A DNA stretch of 54,598 nt from Anaerolineae bacterium (lineage in GTDB: Bacteria > Chloroflexota > Anaerolineae > Aggregatilineales > UBA2796): NCBI GenBank assembly GCA_019637615.1, contig JAHBVJ010000043.1:1-54598 (forward strand). Reading direction: 5' to 3'. Positions 7,211-15,197 of this stretch are shown here, piece by piece. The position numbers were made by a program, and so were the translations under genes. Numbering within the stretch: position 1 is the stretch's first letter; the number at the start of each line of letters is the position of its first letter. A model generated the notes under the pieces. That model was not told where the DNA came from. It ran no database searches and was given only the letters and a program-made list of their open reading frames with translations.

Positions 7211-8515
7211 ATGCGCTCCCAGAACCCAAACAATGAAGACACAGACGACTACCAAGATAACCCGCTTCGACACGTAGTAGATTATTCCGAGGAATGGTTA
7301 GCCGAAGTCGAGGCGGCGCAGCTCTTCCCGCCGGATATTTGGAAAAAAGCGAGTGATGCGCAAAAGCTCGCTGCGCGCAAAACGAAATTCCTGCTGCGGT
7401 TCGTGAAACGGAAACCGACCTATCAGGCCATCAAGCATAAGGTCAACGATATTTTCGAGACGTTGCAGTTCGCAACGGGCATCCCCAAGGTAATCTATCC
7501 TGTCGTGCTCATTATGGACGCGCTGCTGACGCCGTTAGAACAACTCGGTGAATGGAACCGCCTAGAAGCTTGGTTCCTACAGATGTATCCGATCCTCGTT
7601 GACAAGGCTCCCACCTATCTGCCCCGCTGGCGGCAGTGGGTGATCCGACATTGCCGATATACGGGGCACCGCAGATGGCGGGACAACACGATTGATGATT
7701 TGCTGGAAGACGGCGTGCTCGACCCGCATGAGCATGGTTTGATGGTGTTGCTACGCAGCACGACCAGCGCAGCAGAGTGCAAACGCGTCACGGCAGAACT
7801 GCTGAAGATCGCGAAGGCCGCAAATGATCCGCGCTTGATGATGGAAGTCCATACCCAGACTGCTACCCGACATTTGGAAGATTTTGAGTTAGCTGCTGCC
7901 TTCGAACATGCACAGCAGGCATTTTGCCTCGCTACCCTGCTCAACGATGGCTGTCATCTGGCGCTGACCGCCGCTATTATGGCCTCGGTATTCGTCCAGC
8001 ATTTGAACGATCCACGCAAAGCGTTGGGATATGCTGACCTTGCCATGGATCATGCGGTTGCGATACGTGACCCGCAATGGGTGCTCCGCATTCGCGGTAT
8101 CCGTGCATTCTGCCTTCATACACTCAAGCAGCATGAGGACGCCATACGGGAATTGAATGAAGTGCTGCCAAAGCTAGACTCACGCGGGATTGTCTACGCT
8201 CGCGCGTTATACATGTGGTGTGCGGCGCTGTCGTACCTTAACCCGACGAAAGAGCAATTTGTCGAGATCGAGGACAAACTGGTCACTGCACTGGATATTT
8301 TCGTGCAGCAGCAGTCGTATCCCGATATACTCTCCGCGCAAATGGCGCTTGTGCAGACCTTCATCGACGCTGGCGAACATCGCAGGGCGTGGCATTATTA
8401 CCGACAGGCAGTGAAGCCACTCATCACGGATCAAAAGGAAAAAGTCAGCACAATCCATCAATATTATGTTGATGCGCTGGAAAAGCAACTGAACGCGCTT
8501 GATTCGTGTGCGTAA
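7211..8515 (+). CDS. Helical-repeat (TPR-like) protein of unknown function
   Basis: A 434-residue soluble protein with no signal peptide and no enzyme motif that I recognise. The first 60 residues are charged. From about residue 170 it is made of paired amphipathic helices resembling degenerate TPRs (for example AAAFEHAQQAFCLATLLND, RKALGYADLAMDHAVAIRD and DAIRELNEVLPKLDSRG). TPR folds mediate protein contacts. It lies 21 bases after the phosphoribosyltransferase and 12 bases before ruvC, so it is co-transcribed with DNA-repair genes, but a link to recombination is only positional. The style resembles the TPR part of the CHAT protein at 51446. Confidence 0.65.
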   Translation: MRSQNPNNEDTDDYQDNPLRHVVDYSEEWLAEVEAAQLFPPDIWKKASDAQKLAARKTKFLLRFVKRKPTYQAIKHKVNDIFETLQFATGIPKVIYPVVLIMDALLTPLEQLGEWNRLEAWFLQMYPILVDKAPTYLPRWRQWVIRHCRYTGHRRWRDNTIDDLLEDGVLDPHEHGLMVLLRSTTSAAECKRVTAELLKIAKAANDPRLMMEVHTQTATRHLEDFELAAAFEHAQQAFCLATLLNDGCHLALTAAIMASVFVQHLNDPRKALGYADLAMDHAVAIRDPQWVLRIRGIRAFCLHTLKQHEDAIRELNEVLPKLDSRGIVYARALYMWCAALSYLNPTKEQFVEIEDKLVTALDIFVQQQSYPDILSAQMALVQTFIDAGEHRRAWHYYRQAVKPLITDQKEKVSTIHQYYVDALEKQLNALDSCA

Positions 8516-8527
8516 TAGGAACTTGTG

Positions 8528-9025
8528 ATGATCATCATGGGAATCGATCCGGGCACCGCCACAACCGGCTATGCATTTGTCTCCGAGGATGCTGGCGGTG
8601 ATCCTATCGCTGTAGCATATGGGGTGATCATCACCAAACCGGACATGAAAATGCCGAATCGCCTCCAGATCATTTATCGCGAAGTGAAGCGCCTGATCGC
8701 TGAATACAAGCCCAAGGCGGCAGCGATTGAGGAGATGTTCTTCGGGAAGAATGTGACGGCGGCGATTACGGTGGCGCAAGGGCGCGGCGTGGCGCTGATG
8801 GCCTTAGCCGACGCCAACTTGCCGATCTACGAATACAAGCCAGCCGAGGTCAAACAGACCATCGCTGGATCGGGCAACGCGCCCAAAGCCCAAATGCAAG
8901 AAATGGTCAAAACGCTGCTGAATCTAGAGACGATTCCCAAGCCGGATGATGCTGCCGACGCGTTGGCGATTGCGCTGACCGCGATGCAAGCGTCACGGTG
9001 GGAACAACTGGTGGACGAGGATTAG
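8528..9025 (+). CDS. ruvC: Holliday-junction resolvase RuvC
   Basis: A 165-residue endonuclease that cleaves Holliday junctions bound by RuvAB. The RNase H-fold acidic residues are visible: D7 in MGIDPGTATTGYAF, E68 in AAAIEEMFFGKN, and the Asp pair D141/D144 in KPDDAADALAIAL. The motif VAQGRGVAL, conserved in RuvC, is present. The ATG at 8528 has AGGA 7 bases upstream, so I prefer it to the GTG at 8525. Followed immediately by ruvA; ruvB is not in the window. Confidence 0.93.
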   Translation: MIIMGIDPGTATTGYAFVSEDAGGDPIAVAYGVIITKPDMKMPNRLQIIYREVKRLIAEYKPKAAAIEEMFFGKNVTAAITVAQGRGVALMALADANLPIYEYKPAEVKQTIAGSGNAPKAQMQEMVKTLLNLETIPKPDDAADALAIALTAMQASRWEQLVDED

Positions 9026-9028
9026 TAC

Positions 9029-9607
9029 ATGAGCCTGATCGATAACGTGACTGGCGAAGTAACCCGTGTCGATAAAGACTCGGTGGTCATCAACGTGGGC
9101 GGGATCGGGCTGCGGGCATTGGTGCCGCGTTCGGTACAAGAAGTGGTGAACGTCGGGCATATGATCACGATCTACACCAACCTCGTGCTACGCGAAGACT
9201 CAATCACATTGTACGGTTTCGTCAGCGAGGAAGAACGAGCGCTGTTCAACACGTTGACACTGGTCAACGGCGTGGGGCCGAAAATGGGCATCGCTATCCT
9301 CAGCACGTTGTCGGTAGAACAGCTCCGCAGCGCGGTCGTGCGCGAAGAAGCGGCGATCCTGACGCGTGTCCCCGGCGTCGGCAAGAAAACGGCGGAAAAG
9401 ATCGTATTCGAGCTGAAGGGCAAAATGGGCGACACCGTGCTGCAAGGCTTGACCGTCGTCGATGATGTCGATACCGAAGTACTGGCGGCGCTGACCTCGC
9501 TCGGTTACAGCGTGGTCGAAGCGCAAACCGCCATCCAATCGATCCCGCGCGACGCGCCCCGCGATGTAGAATCGCGCGTGGTGATGGCGCTCCAATATTT
9601 CTCGTAA
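9029..9607 (+). CDS. ruvA: Holliday-junction branch-migration protein RuvA
   Basis: A 192-residue DNA-binding subunit of the RuvAB motor. Domain I (OB fold, about 1-62) starts MSLIDNVTGEVTRVDKDSVVIN. Domain II holds the two helix-hairpin-helix motifs, NGVGPKMGIAIL (about 78-90) and VPGVGKKTAEKIVFELKGK (about 112-131). The C-terminal domain III (about 145-192) ends with the helix SRVVMALQYFS that contacts RuvB. It starts 3 bases after the ruvC stop. Length is normal for the family (about 200). Confidence 0.93.
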   Translation: MSLIDNVTGEVTRVDKDSVVINVGGIGLRALVPRSVQEVVNVGHMITIYTNLVLREDSITLYGFVSEEERALFNTLTLVNGVGPKMGIAILSTLSVEQLRSAVVREEAAILTRVPGVGKKTAEKIVFELKGKMGDTVLQGLTVVDDVDTEVLAALTSLGYSVVEAQTAIQSIPRDAPRDVESRVVMALQYFS

Positions 9608-9620
9608 CGGAAGCTAACCC

Positions 9621-10214
9621 GTGCGTTTTCTTTACCACACCGAGCCAATCCGTGCCGCCTTGATCGTCGTTGCCGTGCTCGTCATCGCGGGGATTGTGCT
9701 GCCAAGTACGCTGCTGCGCGTGCTGCTGTTTTCGTCGGCGGGCGGCGCGGCGCTCTGGCTGGTATTTCAAGTCGTGCGCAAAAATCGTGGCGTAACGCTT
9801 GAGCCGGATGCACTTGTGATCGAAGATGCGCATCGCGGGATAATGCAGCGTTTCGAGTATGCTGCGATCCAAGGCTGTGCGCTGACCAAACAGGACGGCC
9901 TCGTGATCGCGTACCGTCCGATTGCGCGTCAAAGCGCGACGACTGCCAGCGGCGTACCATCACTGGCGGCAGCACGGCCTGAACCCACCTTCACGCGGCT
10001 CGTGGTCACGCCAGCGCTGGATAATGCGCTGATTTTGCTGCATCACCTGAGCGCGCAGATGCCCGCGCCGAGTCCCCTAGACAGTGAGTCAGTACTGCGC
10101 ATGGCGAATCACCGTCGTACACGGCGGCGCGTGATTGCTCTCTTCCTGATTTTGGCGATTCCCCTCTATATGTACATCACCATGCGCGGGCTGGCGTTGT
10201 TTAGAGCTTCTTGA
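9621..10214 (+). CDS. Membrane protein, unknown function
   Basis: A 197-residue protein with two hydrophobic helices near the N terminus (about 12-50), a soluble central region of about 100 residues with beta-strand character (GVTLEPDALVIED, RFEYAAIQGCALTKQDGLVIAY) and a C-terminal transmembrane helix (about 170-190) after an Arg-rich RRTRRR stretch. The central region resembles bacterial PH-like domains, but this is a guess from pattern only. It follows ruvA by 13 bases and is the last gene of the operon. The GTG at 9621 is taken as start. Confidence 0.55.
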   Translation: MRFLYHTEPIRAALIVVAVLVIAGIVLPSTLLRVLLFSSAGGAALWLVFQVVRKNRGVTLEPDALVIEDAHRGIMQRFEYAAIQGCALTKQDGLVIAYRPIARQSATTASGVPSLAAARPEPTFTRLVVTPALDNALILLHHLSAQMPAPSPLDSESVLRMANHRRTRRRVIALFLILAIPLYMYITMRGLALFRAS

Positions 10215-10324
10215 GCCATCTCATAACATAGTATTTTCGTTAGAATCAGCAACTCCGCTGCTTGATTAGCGTACAATTTGTTAAGAGAGAGTGAACCACA
10301 AACTGGTCTCACATGAGGTGGACT

Positions 10325-11050
10325 ATGCCCTATGGAATTGGTGGGTTCTACTTTGACCCAATGTACTTTGTGTTCTTGATTCCCGCGCTGCTGCTGGCGA
10401 TGTATGCACAATGGCGCGTGCAATCCGCCTATGCGCGGTGGTCGCTGGTGCGCAATAACCGTAACATGACGGGTGTGGATGTAGCGCGGGCGCTGCTGCC
10501 GAACGAGCGCATGAATGATGTCAGCGTCGAGATGGTGGGCGGCAAACTGAGCGATCACTACGATCCGTCCAGCAACGTGCTGCGCCTCTCGGCAGAGGTG
10601 GCCCAGCAGCCAACGGTCGCATCGATGGCAATTGCCGCACACGAGATCGGGCACGCCGAGCAGGATCGCGATGGCTACTTCCTGATGAAGGTGCGGTCGG
10701 GGATTGTGCCGTTGGTCAACGTCGGTTCGCAGCTAGGCTACCTGATCTTCTTCGGCGGGCTGCTGGCGCAGATTCCGGCGATCGCGTGGATCGGGGTGAT
10801 CATGTTCAGCGCGGGCGCGGTCTTCGCGCTGGTGACGCTGCCGGTGGAACTGGATGCGAGTTCGCGGGCGCTGCGGATGCTGAACGATAACAAGCTGATC
10901 CAGAGCGGGGAAGAATATGCGGCAGCCAAGAATATGCTGTCGGCGGCGGCCTTAACCTATGTGGCGGGGGCTGCACAGGCGGTGCTGACTGTGCTATATT
11001 ACGTCTTTGTTTTGCTGAACGCGACGAGTCGCAATCGGCAGCGAGAATAA
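10325..11050 (+). CDS. YugP-like zinc metallopeptidase (membrane)
   Basis: A 241-residue protein of the neutral zinc metallopeptidase 2 (YugP) family. The N terminus FYFDPMYFVFLIPALLLAMYA contains the first transmembrane helix. The region LSDHYDPSSNVLRLS is typical. The zinc motif is AAHEIGHAEQ (HExxH), and two or three further hydrophobic segments follow. The C-terminal AAAKNMLSAAALTYVAGA motif is also conserved. I chose the ATG at 10325 because GAGGTG lies directly upstream of it, whereas the ATG at 10313 has no ribosome site. Substrate unknown; related proteins are membrane proteases. Confidence 0.85.
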   Translation: MPYGIGGFYFDPMYFVFLIPALLLAMYAQWRVQSAYARWSLVRNNRNMTGVDVARALLPNERMNDVSVEMVGGKLSDHYDPSSNVLRLSAEVAQQPTVASMAIAAHEIGHAEQDRDGYFLMKVRSGIVPLVNVGSQLGYLIFFGGLLAQIPAIAWIGVIMFSAGAVFALVTLPVELDASSRALRMLNDNKLIQSGEEYAAAKNMLSAAALTYVAGAAQAVLTVLYYVFVLLNATSRNRQRE

Positions 11051-11082
11051 CTGACTGAACTGAACAAGGACGACAATCTAGC

Positions 11083-11742
11083 ATGGCAGTGGATGCGCTC
11101 ATTTTCGATATGGATGGCACGATCATCGATACGGAGACCGCCGATTTCAATTCGTGGAAAGAAGTCTATGATCGCTACAATGTAGACTTGACTGTCGATA
11201 CATGGCGGCTGCGCGTAGGGTGGGTCAACCTAGCAATGTTTGACCCACTCTTGCATCTTCAATCGACCATCAAGCGCGTGCTCAGTGAGACTGAACTGCG
11301 TGAACATCACGAACGTTACATGGCGAATTGTGGCAATTTGCCGATCTTGCCGGGGGTGTTGGAGATGATCCAACATGCCCACGCGCACGGGCTGAAACTC
11401 GGCATCGCGTCCAACTCCGATAAGTGGTGGGTGGAACACTGGTTACAGTATTACAAACTGCGCCCCTATTTCCAGTGTGTATACACCCGCGATGATGTAG
11501 CTAACCCCAAACCTCATCCAGAGATGTATCAAGCAGCGGCGGCGTGTCTGGGCGTCCCGGTGGAGCGCTGTGTTGCGTTCGAGGATTCCCCGGTGGGTAT
11601 GCAAGCAGCAATTTCGGCAGGCATTCGCACTGTCGCGATCCCGAATTGGGTGACGATGAACATGACTCGACCAGAGGGATTAAGCCTGACGCTCGAAACA
11701 CTAGCCGAGCTGCCGTTTGATAAACTGATGACCGGCTTCTGA
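11083..11742 (+). CDS. HAD-superfamily hydrolase (phosphoglucomutase-like)
   Basis: A 219-residue HAD subfamily IA phosphatase or phosphomutase. Motif I is ALIFDMDGTIIDTE (nucleophile D9, acid/base D11), motif II is LGIASNSD, and motifs III/IV are NPKPHPEMY and CVAFEDSPVGMQAA. The helical cap lies at about 17-85. The family dephosphorylates small sugar or nucleotide phosphates or acts as beta-phosphoglucomutase; specificity cannot be read here. It stands between the YugP gene and the convergent lexA gene. Confidence 0.85.
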   Translation: MAVDALIFDMDGTIIDTETADFNSWKEVYDRYNVDLTVDTWRLRVGWVNLAMFDPLLHLQSTIKRVLSETELREHHERYMANCGNLPILPGVLEMIQHAHAHGLKLGIASNSDKWWVEHWLQYYKLRPYFQCVYTRDDVANPKPHPEMYQAAAACLGVPVERCVAFEDSPVGMQAAISAGIRTVAIPNWVTMNMTRPEGLSLTLETLAELPFDKLMTGF

Positions 11743-11756
11743 GTGCCAATCCCGCC

Positions 11757-11785
11757 GTACCGGACGCTCCGAGGGCAACCGGTAC
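11757..11785. terminator. Hairpin between convergent HAD and lexA genes
   Basis: GTACCGG (11757-11763) pairs perfectly with CCGGTAC (11779-11785) around a 15-base loop, 15 bases after the HAD stop. It could end either convergent transcript. There is no strong T-tract. Confidence 0.4.
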
Positions 11786-11810
11786 TTGTTATCAGCACCC
11801 AGAATGATAA

Positions 11811-12488
11811 TTAATGCACGCGGCGCAGCACTGCCAAGACGCGACCCTGAATTTGAACCTTGTCTTTGTCCACAAAGATCGGCTTCATGGTCGGATTGGC
11901 GGGTTGCAGCCGAACGCGCTCGCCTTCGTCGTAGAAGTGCTTGAGCGTGGTTTCGTTACGGTCGGTCAGCCACACTGCTACCATTTCCCCGTTGCGCGCC
12001 GTCTGCTGACGACGCAGCACGACAATATCGCCATCGTTGATCATCGAGTCGATCATCGATTGACCATTGACGCGCAGTGCGAACACTAGCATCGGGTCAG
12101 AATTGCCGAGCAATTCACGCGGTACTGCCAAGACACGATCATCATCGAAATAATCGGCGTCATCGGGAATATTGACGGGCGTGCCAGCCACAATCGTGCC
12201 GACCAAGCGCACATTCACGACGTTGATTTGCATGGACGGGCTGTTCACCACATTGATGGGCGTCTCTTGCAGCGGGTTCATACGAATGCCGCGTGAGACT
12301 TCCTTCGAGCGGGTGATGAAGCCTTCCTTGACCAACTTATTCAAGTTGTAGTTGACGACGGACGTGGAATTGATGCGGACAGCCTCACCAATTTCGCGGA
12401 TCGTCGGAGGATAGCCATGCTCATTCACCCAGTGTTGGATGAAGTGCAAAATGGCACGTTGACGTTCGGACAATGCATCAAAATTCAT
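11811..12488 (-). CDS. lexA: SOS repressor LexA
   Basis: A 225-residue transcriptional repressor and self-cleaving protease. Residues 1-70 are a winged-helix DNA-binding domain (LSERQRAILHFIQHWV, GYPPTIREIGEAV, then NSTSVVNYNLNKL). The autocleavage bond is Ala101-Gly102 in IVAGTP. Catalytic Ser144 lies in VNGQSMIDSMINDGD and Lys183 in TTLKHFY. Activated RecA would trigger cleavage after DNA damage. The promoter carries a LexA box inside its spacer and a second box downstream, so autoregulation is likely. A linker insertion around 75-90 (PLQETPINVVNS) is longer than in E. coli LexA (202 residues). Confidence 0.93.
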   Translation of the reverse strand: MNFDALSERQRAILHFIQHWVNEHGYPPTIREIGEAVRINSTSVVNYNLNKLVKEGFITRSKEVSRGIRMNPLQETPINVVNSPSMQINVVNVRLVGTIVAGTPVNIPDDADYFDDDRVLAVPRELLGNSDPMLVFALRVNGQSMIDSMINDGDIVVLRRQQTARNGEMVAVWLTDRNETTLKHFYDEGERVRLQPANPTMKPIFVDKDKVQIQGRVLAVLRRVH

Positions 12489-12535
12489 GTGTTATCTCCC
12501 TCATTTGCTTAAGCAGGCAGCCAAAACAGTCTCAA

Positions 12536-12549
12536 CGACCATGCGTTCG
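12536..12549. promoter_or_regulatory. LexA box 2 (SOS operator)
   Basis: CGACCATGCGTTCG also matches 9 of the 10 fixed bases of CGAAC-N4-GTTCG. It lies in the lexA leader, centred 38 bases from box 1, which would allow cooperative or stacked repression. Confidence 0.5.
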
Positions 12550-12564
12550 GAGCCTTTGAAAGGA

Positions 12565-12594
12565 ATTATAGGCCGAACAAATGTCCGGCGTCAA
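12565..12594 (-). promoter_or_regulatory. lexA promoter
   Basis: On the minus strand TTGACG (12594-12589) and a perfect TATAAT (12570-12565) are 18 bases apart. The predicted start lies about 70 bases before the lexA ATG. A LexA box fills the spacer. Confidence 0.65.
12574..12587. promoter_or_regulatory. LexA box 1 (SOS operator)
   Basis: CGAACAAATGTCCG matches 9 of the 10 fixed bases of the Gram-positive SOS consensus CGAAC-N4-GTTCG. It lies wholly between the -35 and -10 boxes, so bound LexA would block RNA polymerase. Confidence 0.65.
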
Positions 12595-12671
12595 GTGCCT
12601 TTTTTACGAATCTGCCCAAATTGGTCATTTATTGGTATGCTCTGAGCGTAAAATTGTGAGAAAGTCGTGAT

Positions 12672-12878
12672 ATGAAATCCGAACGGCGTTCCCCTTTTTC
12701 TGACGTGCCGCGACGCTGGTTGAACATCGCGGCGGTCGTGGGTGGGATTATCGGGCTGCTGATTAGCCTTCAATTCGGCTGGTCGGACGTGCAAACTTTT
12801 GTGATGACATTGGGAGTCGCGGGGGCGTGTGTCCTCGTGGCGGTTGTGCTGCACCGCACTATCAACAGGCGAGATTAA
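12672..12878 (+). CDS. Small two-helix membrane protein
   Basis: A 68-residue protein. A basic start (KSERRSPFSDVPRRW) is followed by two hydrophobic helices, about 18-36 and 43-61, and a basic tail (HRTINRRD), which predicts both ends on the cytoplasmic side. It has no recognised family. It lies divergent from lexA, beyond the SOS boxes, but those overlap only the lexA promoter. The next gene follows after 29 bases. Function unknown. Confidence 0.5.
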   Translation: MKSERRSPFSDVPRRWLNIAAVVGGIIGLLISLQFGWSDVQTFVMTLGVAGACVLVAVVLHRTINRRD

Positions 12879-12907
12879 GCTGCTGCGTTCCGCAGAAGGG
12901 ATTGAAA

Positions 12908-13378
12908 ATGCCCGCCATGCAATTCCAAACCACGGTTGAGCGCCCTGTCGAGGACGTGTTTGACCTGCTCGCTGATCTGAAAAATTATCCGCGCTGGCTG
13001 CCGTCGGGCGGGCTATATAAATCCGTCGCACAAATCTCGGATGATCCGGTCAGATTGAACACGACCTACGTCGATCATGGTAGTGCGTCGATGCTGACGG
13101 GACGTATCACCGAGTTTGCACCGCCTACACTCCTGACTTTCCGCCAGTTCAGCAAGCAACGGATCGCGGGGTTGGAAGGTGGCCTCGAAATCGAGATTCG
13201 CTATACCTTGGATGCGCATGGCACGCATACTCATGTGACGCGCGCGATCGTATTTCAGGTGCAGGGCGTGATCTGGCTGCTGCAACCTATCATCGCGAAC
13301 GCTATCCGCAAGGAAAATGAACGCATCATGGCGACGCTAACCAATTATTTGAACGCGCCATCACCAGCAACGACCTGA
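12908..13378 (+). CDS. SRPBCC (START-like) ligand-binding protein
   Basis: A 156-residue protein of the polyketide cyclase/Bet v 1-like SRPBCC superfamily. It starts with the family's first strand and helix, QTTVERPVEDVFDLLADLKNYPRWLP. Middle beta-strands (TGRITEFAPPTLLTFRQ, EIEIRYTLDAHGTHTHVTRAI) and the long C-terminal helix (ANAIRKENERIMATLTNYL) complete the helix-grip fold. Members bind or transport hydrophobic ligands. I chose the ATG at 12908, with AGAAGGG 7 bases before it, because the upstream extension overlaps the previous gene and lacks family similarity. Ligand unknown. Confidence 0.8.
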   Translation: MPAMQFQTTVERPVEDVFDLLADLKNYPRWLPSGGLYKSVAQISDDPVRLNTTYVDHGSASMLTGRITEFAPPTLLTFRQFSKQRIAGLEGGLEIEIRYTLDAHGTHTHVTRAIVFQVQGVIWLLQPIIANAIRKENERIMATLTNYLNAPSPATT

Positions 13379-13398
13379 ATAACCCAAAACGGAGTCTT

Positions 13399-14346
13399 AT
13401 GTATCGTGTGATTTTCATGGGGACGCCAGAGTTCGCCGTCCCGCCGCTGCAAAGCCTGCTCGATTCGCCAGCGTTTGAAGTCGTCGGCGTGGTGACGCAA
13501 CCTGACCGTCCGGCGGGGCGCGGCAACGCGATCCAGATGTCGCCCGTCAAGCAATCCGCGCTCAAAGCGGATAAACCGATCTTACAGCCGGAAAAGCTGC
13601 GGCAAGCGGGCGTGTTCGAGCAATTGCAAGCATGGCAGCCCGATTTGATCGTGGTCGCCGCGTTCGGTCAGATTTTGCGCCAGAACGTGCTAGATTTGCC
13701 GCGTTTTGGTTGCATCAACGTCCACGCCTCGCTGTTGCCCCGTTGGCGCGGTGCGGCCCCGATTCAGGCCGTTATTCGCGCGGGCGATGCCGAAAGCGGA
13801 ATCACGATCATGAAGATGGACGCGGGCTTGGATACCGGCCCGATGCTCAAGCAGCGCGCCGTGCCGATCACGCCGACTGAGACAGGGCAGAGTTTGCATG
13901 ACAAGATGGCCTTGCTCGGCGGCGATCTGCTGATGGAAACGCTGCCCGCCTATCTGCACGGCGAGATTCAGCCGCAATCACAAAATGAAGCACTGCAAAC
14001 CTACGCGCCAATGCTCAAAAAGGAAGATGGACTATTGAACTGGTCACTGAGCGCCGCCGAACTCGAACGGCAGATCCGCGCCTTTGATCCGTGGCCCGGA
14101 ACCTATACGACATGGAACGGCAAAGTATTAAAAGTGCTGCCCGCTGTGGAGCAAGCGGTGCGGGTGGTGGATGGGAACGCCGCGCCGGGAACGGTGATCC
14201 GCACACACGACAACGTGATCGCGGTGGGAACAGGAGCCGGATTATTGGCGCTGTGGCAGGTGCAGTTAGCGGGAAAACCCGCCACACCGATCAGCGCTTT
14301 CGTCAACGGTTATCAGGCGTTCATCGGCGCGACGTTAGGTAGTTAG
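13399..14346 (+). CDS. fmt: Methionyl-tRNA formyltransferase
   Basis: A 315-residue enzyme that formylates Met-tRNA(fMet) using 10-formyltetrahydrofolate for translation initiation. The N-terminal Rossmann domain (about 1-190) shows IFMGTPEFAVPPL, VTQPDRPAGRG, and the catalytic region INVHASLLPRWRGAAPIQ with Asn, His and, further on, MDAGLDTGPM with Asp. The C-terminal OB-like tRNA-binding domain (about 205-310) includes IRAFDPWPGTYT. The size matches E. coli Fmt (315). Peptide deformylase, often adjacent, is not present here. Confidence 0.95.
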   Translation: MYRVIFMGTPEFAVPPLQSLLDSPAFEVVGVVTQPDRPAGRGNAIQMSPVKQSALKADKPILQPEKLRQAGVFEQLQAWQPDLIVVAAFGQILRQNVLDLPRFGCINVHASLLPRWRGAAPIQAVIRAGDAESGITIMKMDAGLDTGPMLKQRAVPITPTETGQSLHDKMALLGGDLLMETLPAYLHGEIQPQSQNEALQTYAPMLKKEDGLLNWSLSAAELERQIRAFDPWPGTYTTWNGKVLKVLPAVEQAVRVVDGNAAPGTVIRTHDNVIAVGTGAGLLALWQVQLAGKPATPISAFVNGYQAFIGATLGS

Positions 14347-14414
14347 GCTCTATGGCTTCTGAGTCGGCTTCACTGTCGGAAACCGCACGGCAAGCCCACC
14401 CATTGTTATGCAGA

Positions 14415-15053
14415 TTATTCAAACAGGATCGTGCCACCCTTTTCGATGTAAGCATCAGACAGGAACGGTATCGCCAATGACACGCCGTTGCCGTCACGCA
14501 CGATCTTGAAGCCGCTGCAAACGCCGTAAATGGTCAGTAGATCCTTCACAGCGATATCCTGCACGGCATGGTTCAAAACGATGTAAAACGAATTGGTGGT
14601 ATTGGCGAAGTAAAGCTGAACTTGTGTAGTGTCGATTACCGTCGTAACCTGACCACGAATACGGATCTTCTGATCCTTGCACGAGTTCGGATCGTCACGG
14701 AAATCACGGTAGTCGATATTGGCATACTGCGCGGTAAAGGCGCTGGCGGTCTGGCGCGCGGCGGCCTGCGCGGTACGGGCTTGGACTGCCGCCCCTTGCG
14801 TCGCTAGGATGGCTTGGCGCGTTTGTGTGCCGACGCTATTCGGCGTGGGAGTGATGGTCAGCGTCGGTGTGAACGAAGCCAGCGGCGTATAGGTCGGGTA
14901 CGGTGTGTAGGTCGGATACGCCGTATAGGTGGGGTAAGGCGTGTAGGTTGGATACGGCGTTGCGGTTGAGTCGGAGGTCTGGGCAACGGCAGGAATCACC
15001 GAAGCCGCGATACCACAGATAATAACGAGTACGACGAACCGAAGAACACGCAT
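14415..15053 (-). CDS. Secreted repeat-linker protein with OB-like domain
   Basis: A 212-residue exported protein. A Sec signal peptide (about 1-25, ending VAQ) is followed by a Tyr/Pro/Thr linker containing four six-residue YPTYTP-type units (about 33-56) and a Thr/Pro-rich stretch. A helix rich in Ala and Gln lies at about 80-110. The C-terminal region, about 110-212, has beta-strands (QKIRIRGQVTTVIDTTQVQLYF, DIAVKDLLTIYGVCSGFKIV) that resemble an OB fold of the kind found in DUF/tRNA_anti-like extracytoplasmic proteins, with two Cys that could form a disulfide. Function unknown. Confidence 0.6.
   Translation of the reverse strand: MRVLRFVVLVIICGIAASVIPAVAQTSDSTATPYPTYTPYPTYTAYPTYTPYPTYTPLASFTPTLTITPTPNSVGTQTRQAILATQGAAVQARTAQAAARQTASAFTAQYANIDYRDFRDDPNSCKDQKIRIRGQVTTVIDTTQVQLYFANTTNSFYIVLNHAVQDIAVKDLLTIYGVCSGFKIVRDGNGVSLAIPFLSDAYIEKGGTILFE
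14884..14955 (-). repeat. 18-base tandem repeat coding YPTYTP
   Basis: Four in-frame 18-base units encode the Tyr-Pro-Thr linker of the gene at 14415-15053. The units differ mainly at third codon positions, so the protein pattern appears to be under selection rather than a fresh slippage product. Confidence 0.6.
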
Positions 15054-15121
15054 AATGCCTCACTTGATGCAGATTCTATAAATGTAATCTAGTCAACCTC
15101 ACTACGGAGTCTGCGCTGCGA

Positions 15122-15157
15122 GTACAACGCGATATCCAACATTCTATCGCGTTGTAC
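15122..15157 (-). terminator. 13-bp perfect inverted repeat downstream of the ABC operon
   Basis: GTACAACGCGATA (15122-15134) pairs perfectly with TATCGCGTTGTAC (15145-15157), with a 10-base loop. It lies 40 bases after the PIG-L stop and 69 bases before the next minus-strand gene. No T-tract follows on either strand. It may terminate or stabilise the operon mRNA, or be an operator. AACGCGATA occurs a third time at 15207-15215. Confidence 0.4.
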
Positions 15158-15197
15158 CAAGAATGATATGGAATATGTGCGTAAAATTTACTGGACG

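Noticed and set aside
12591..13031. A 146-codon minus-strand frame upstream of lexA
   Set aside because: It lies antisense to the small membrane protein and SRPBCC genes and across the lexA promoter.
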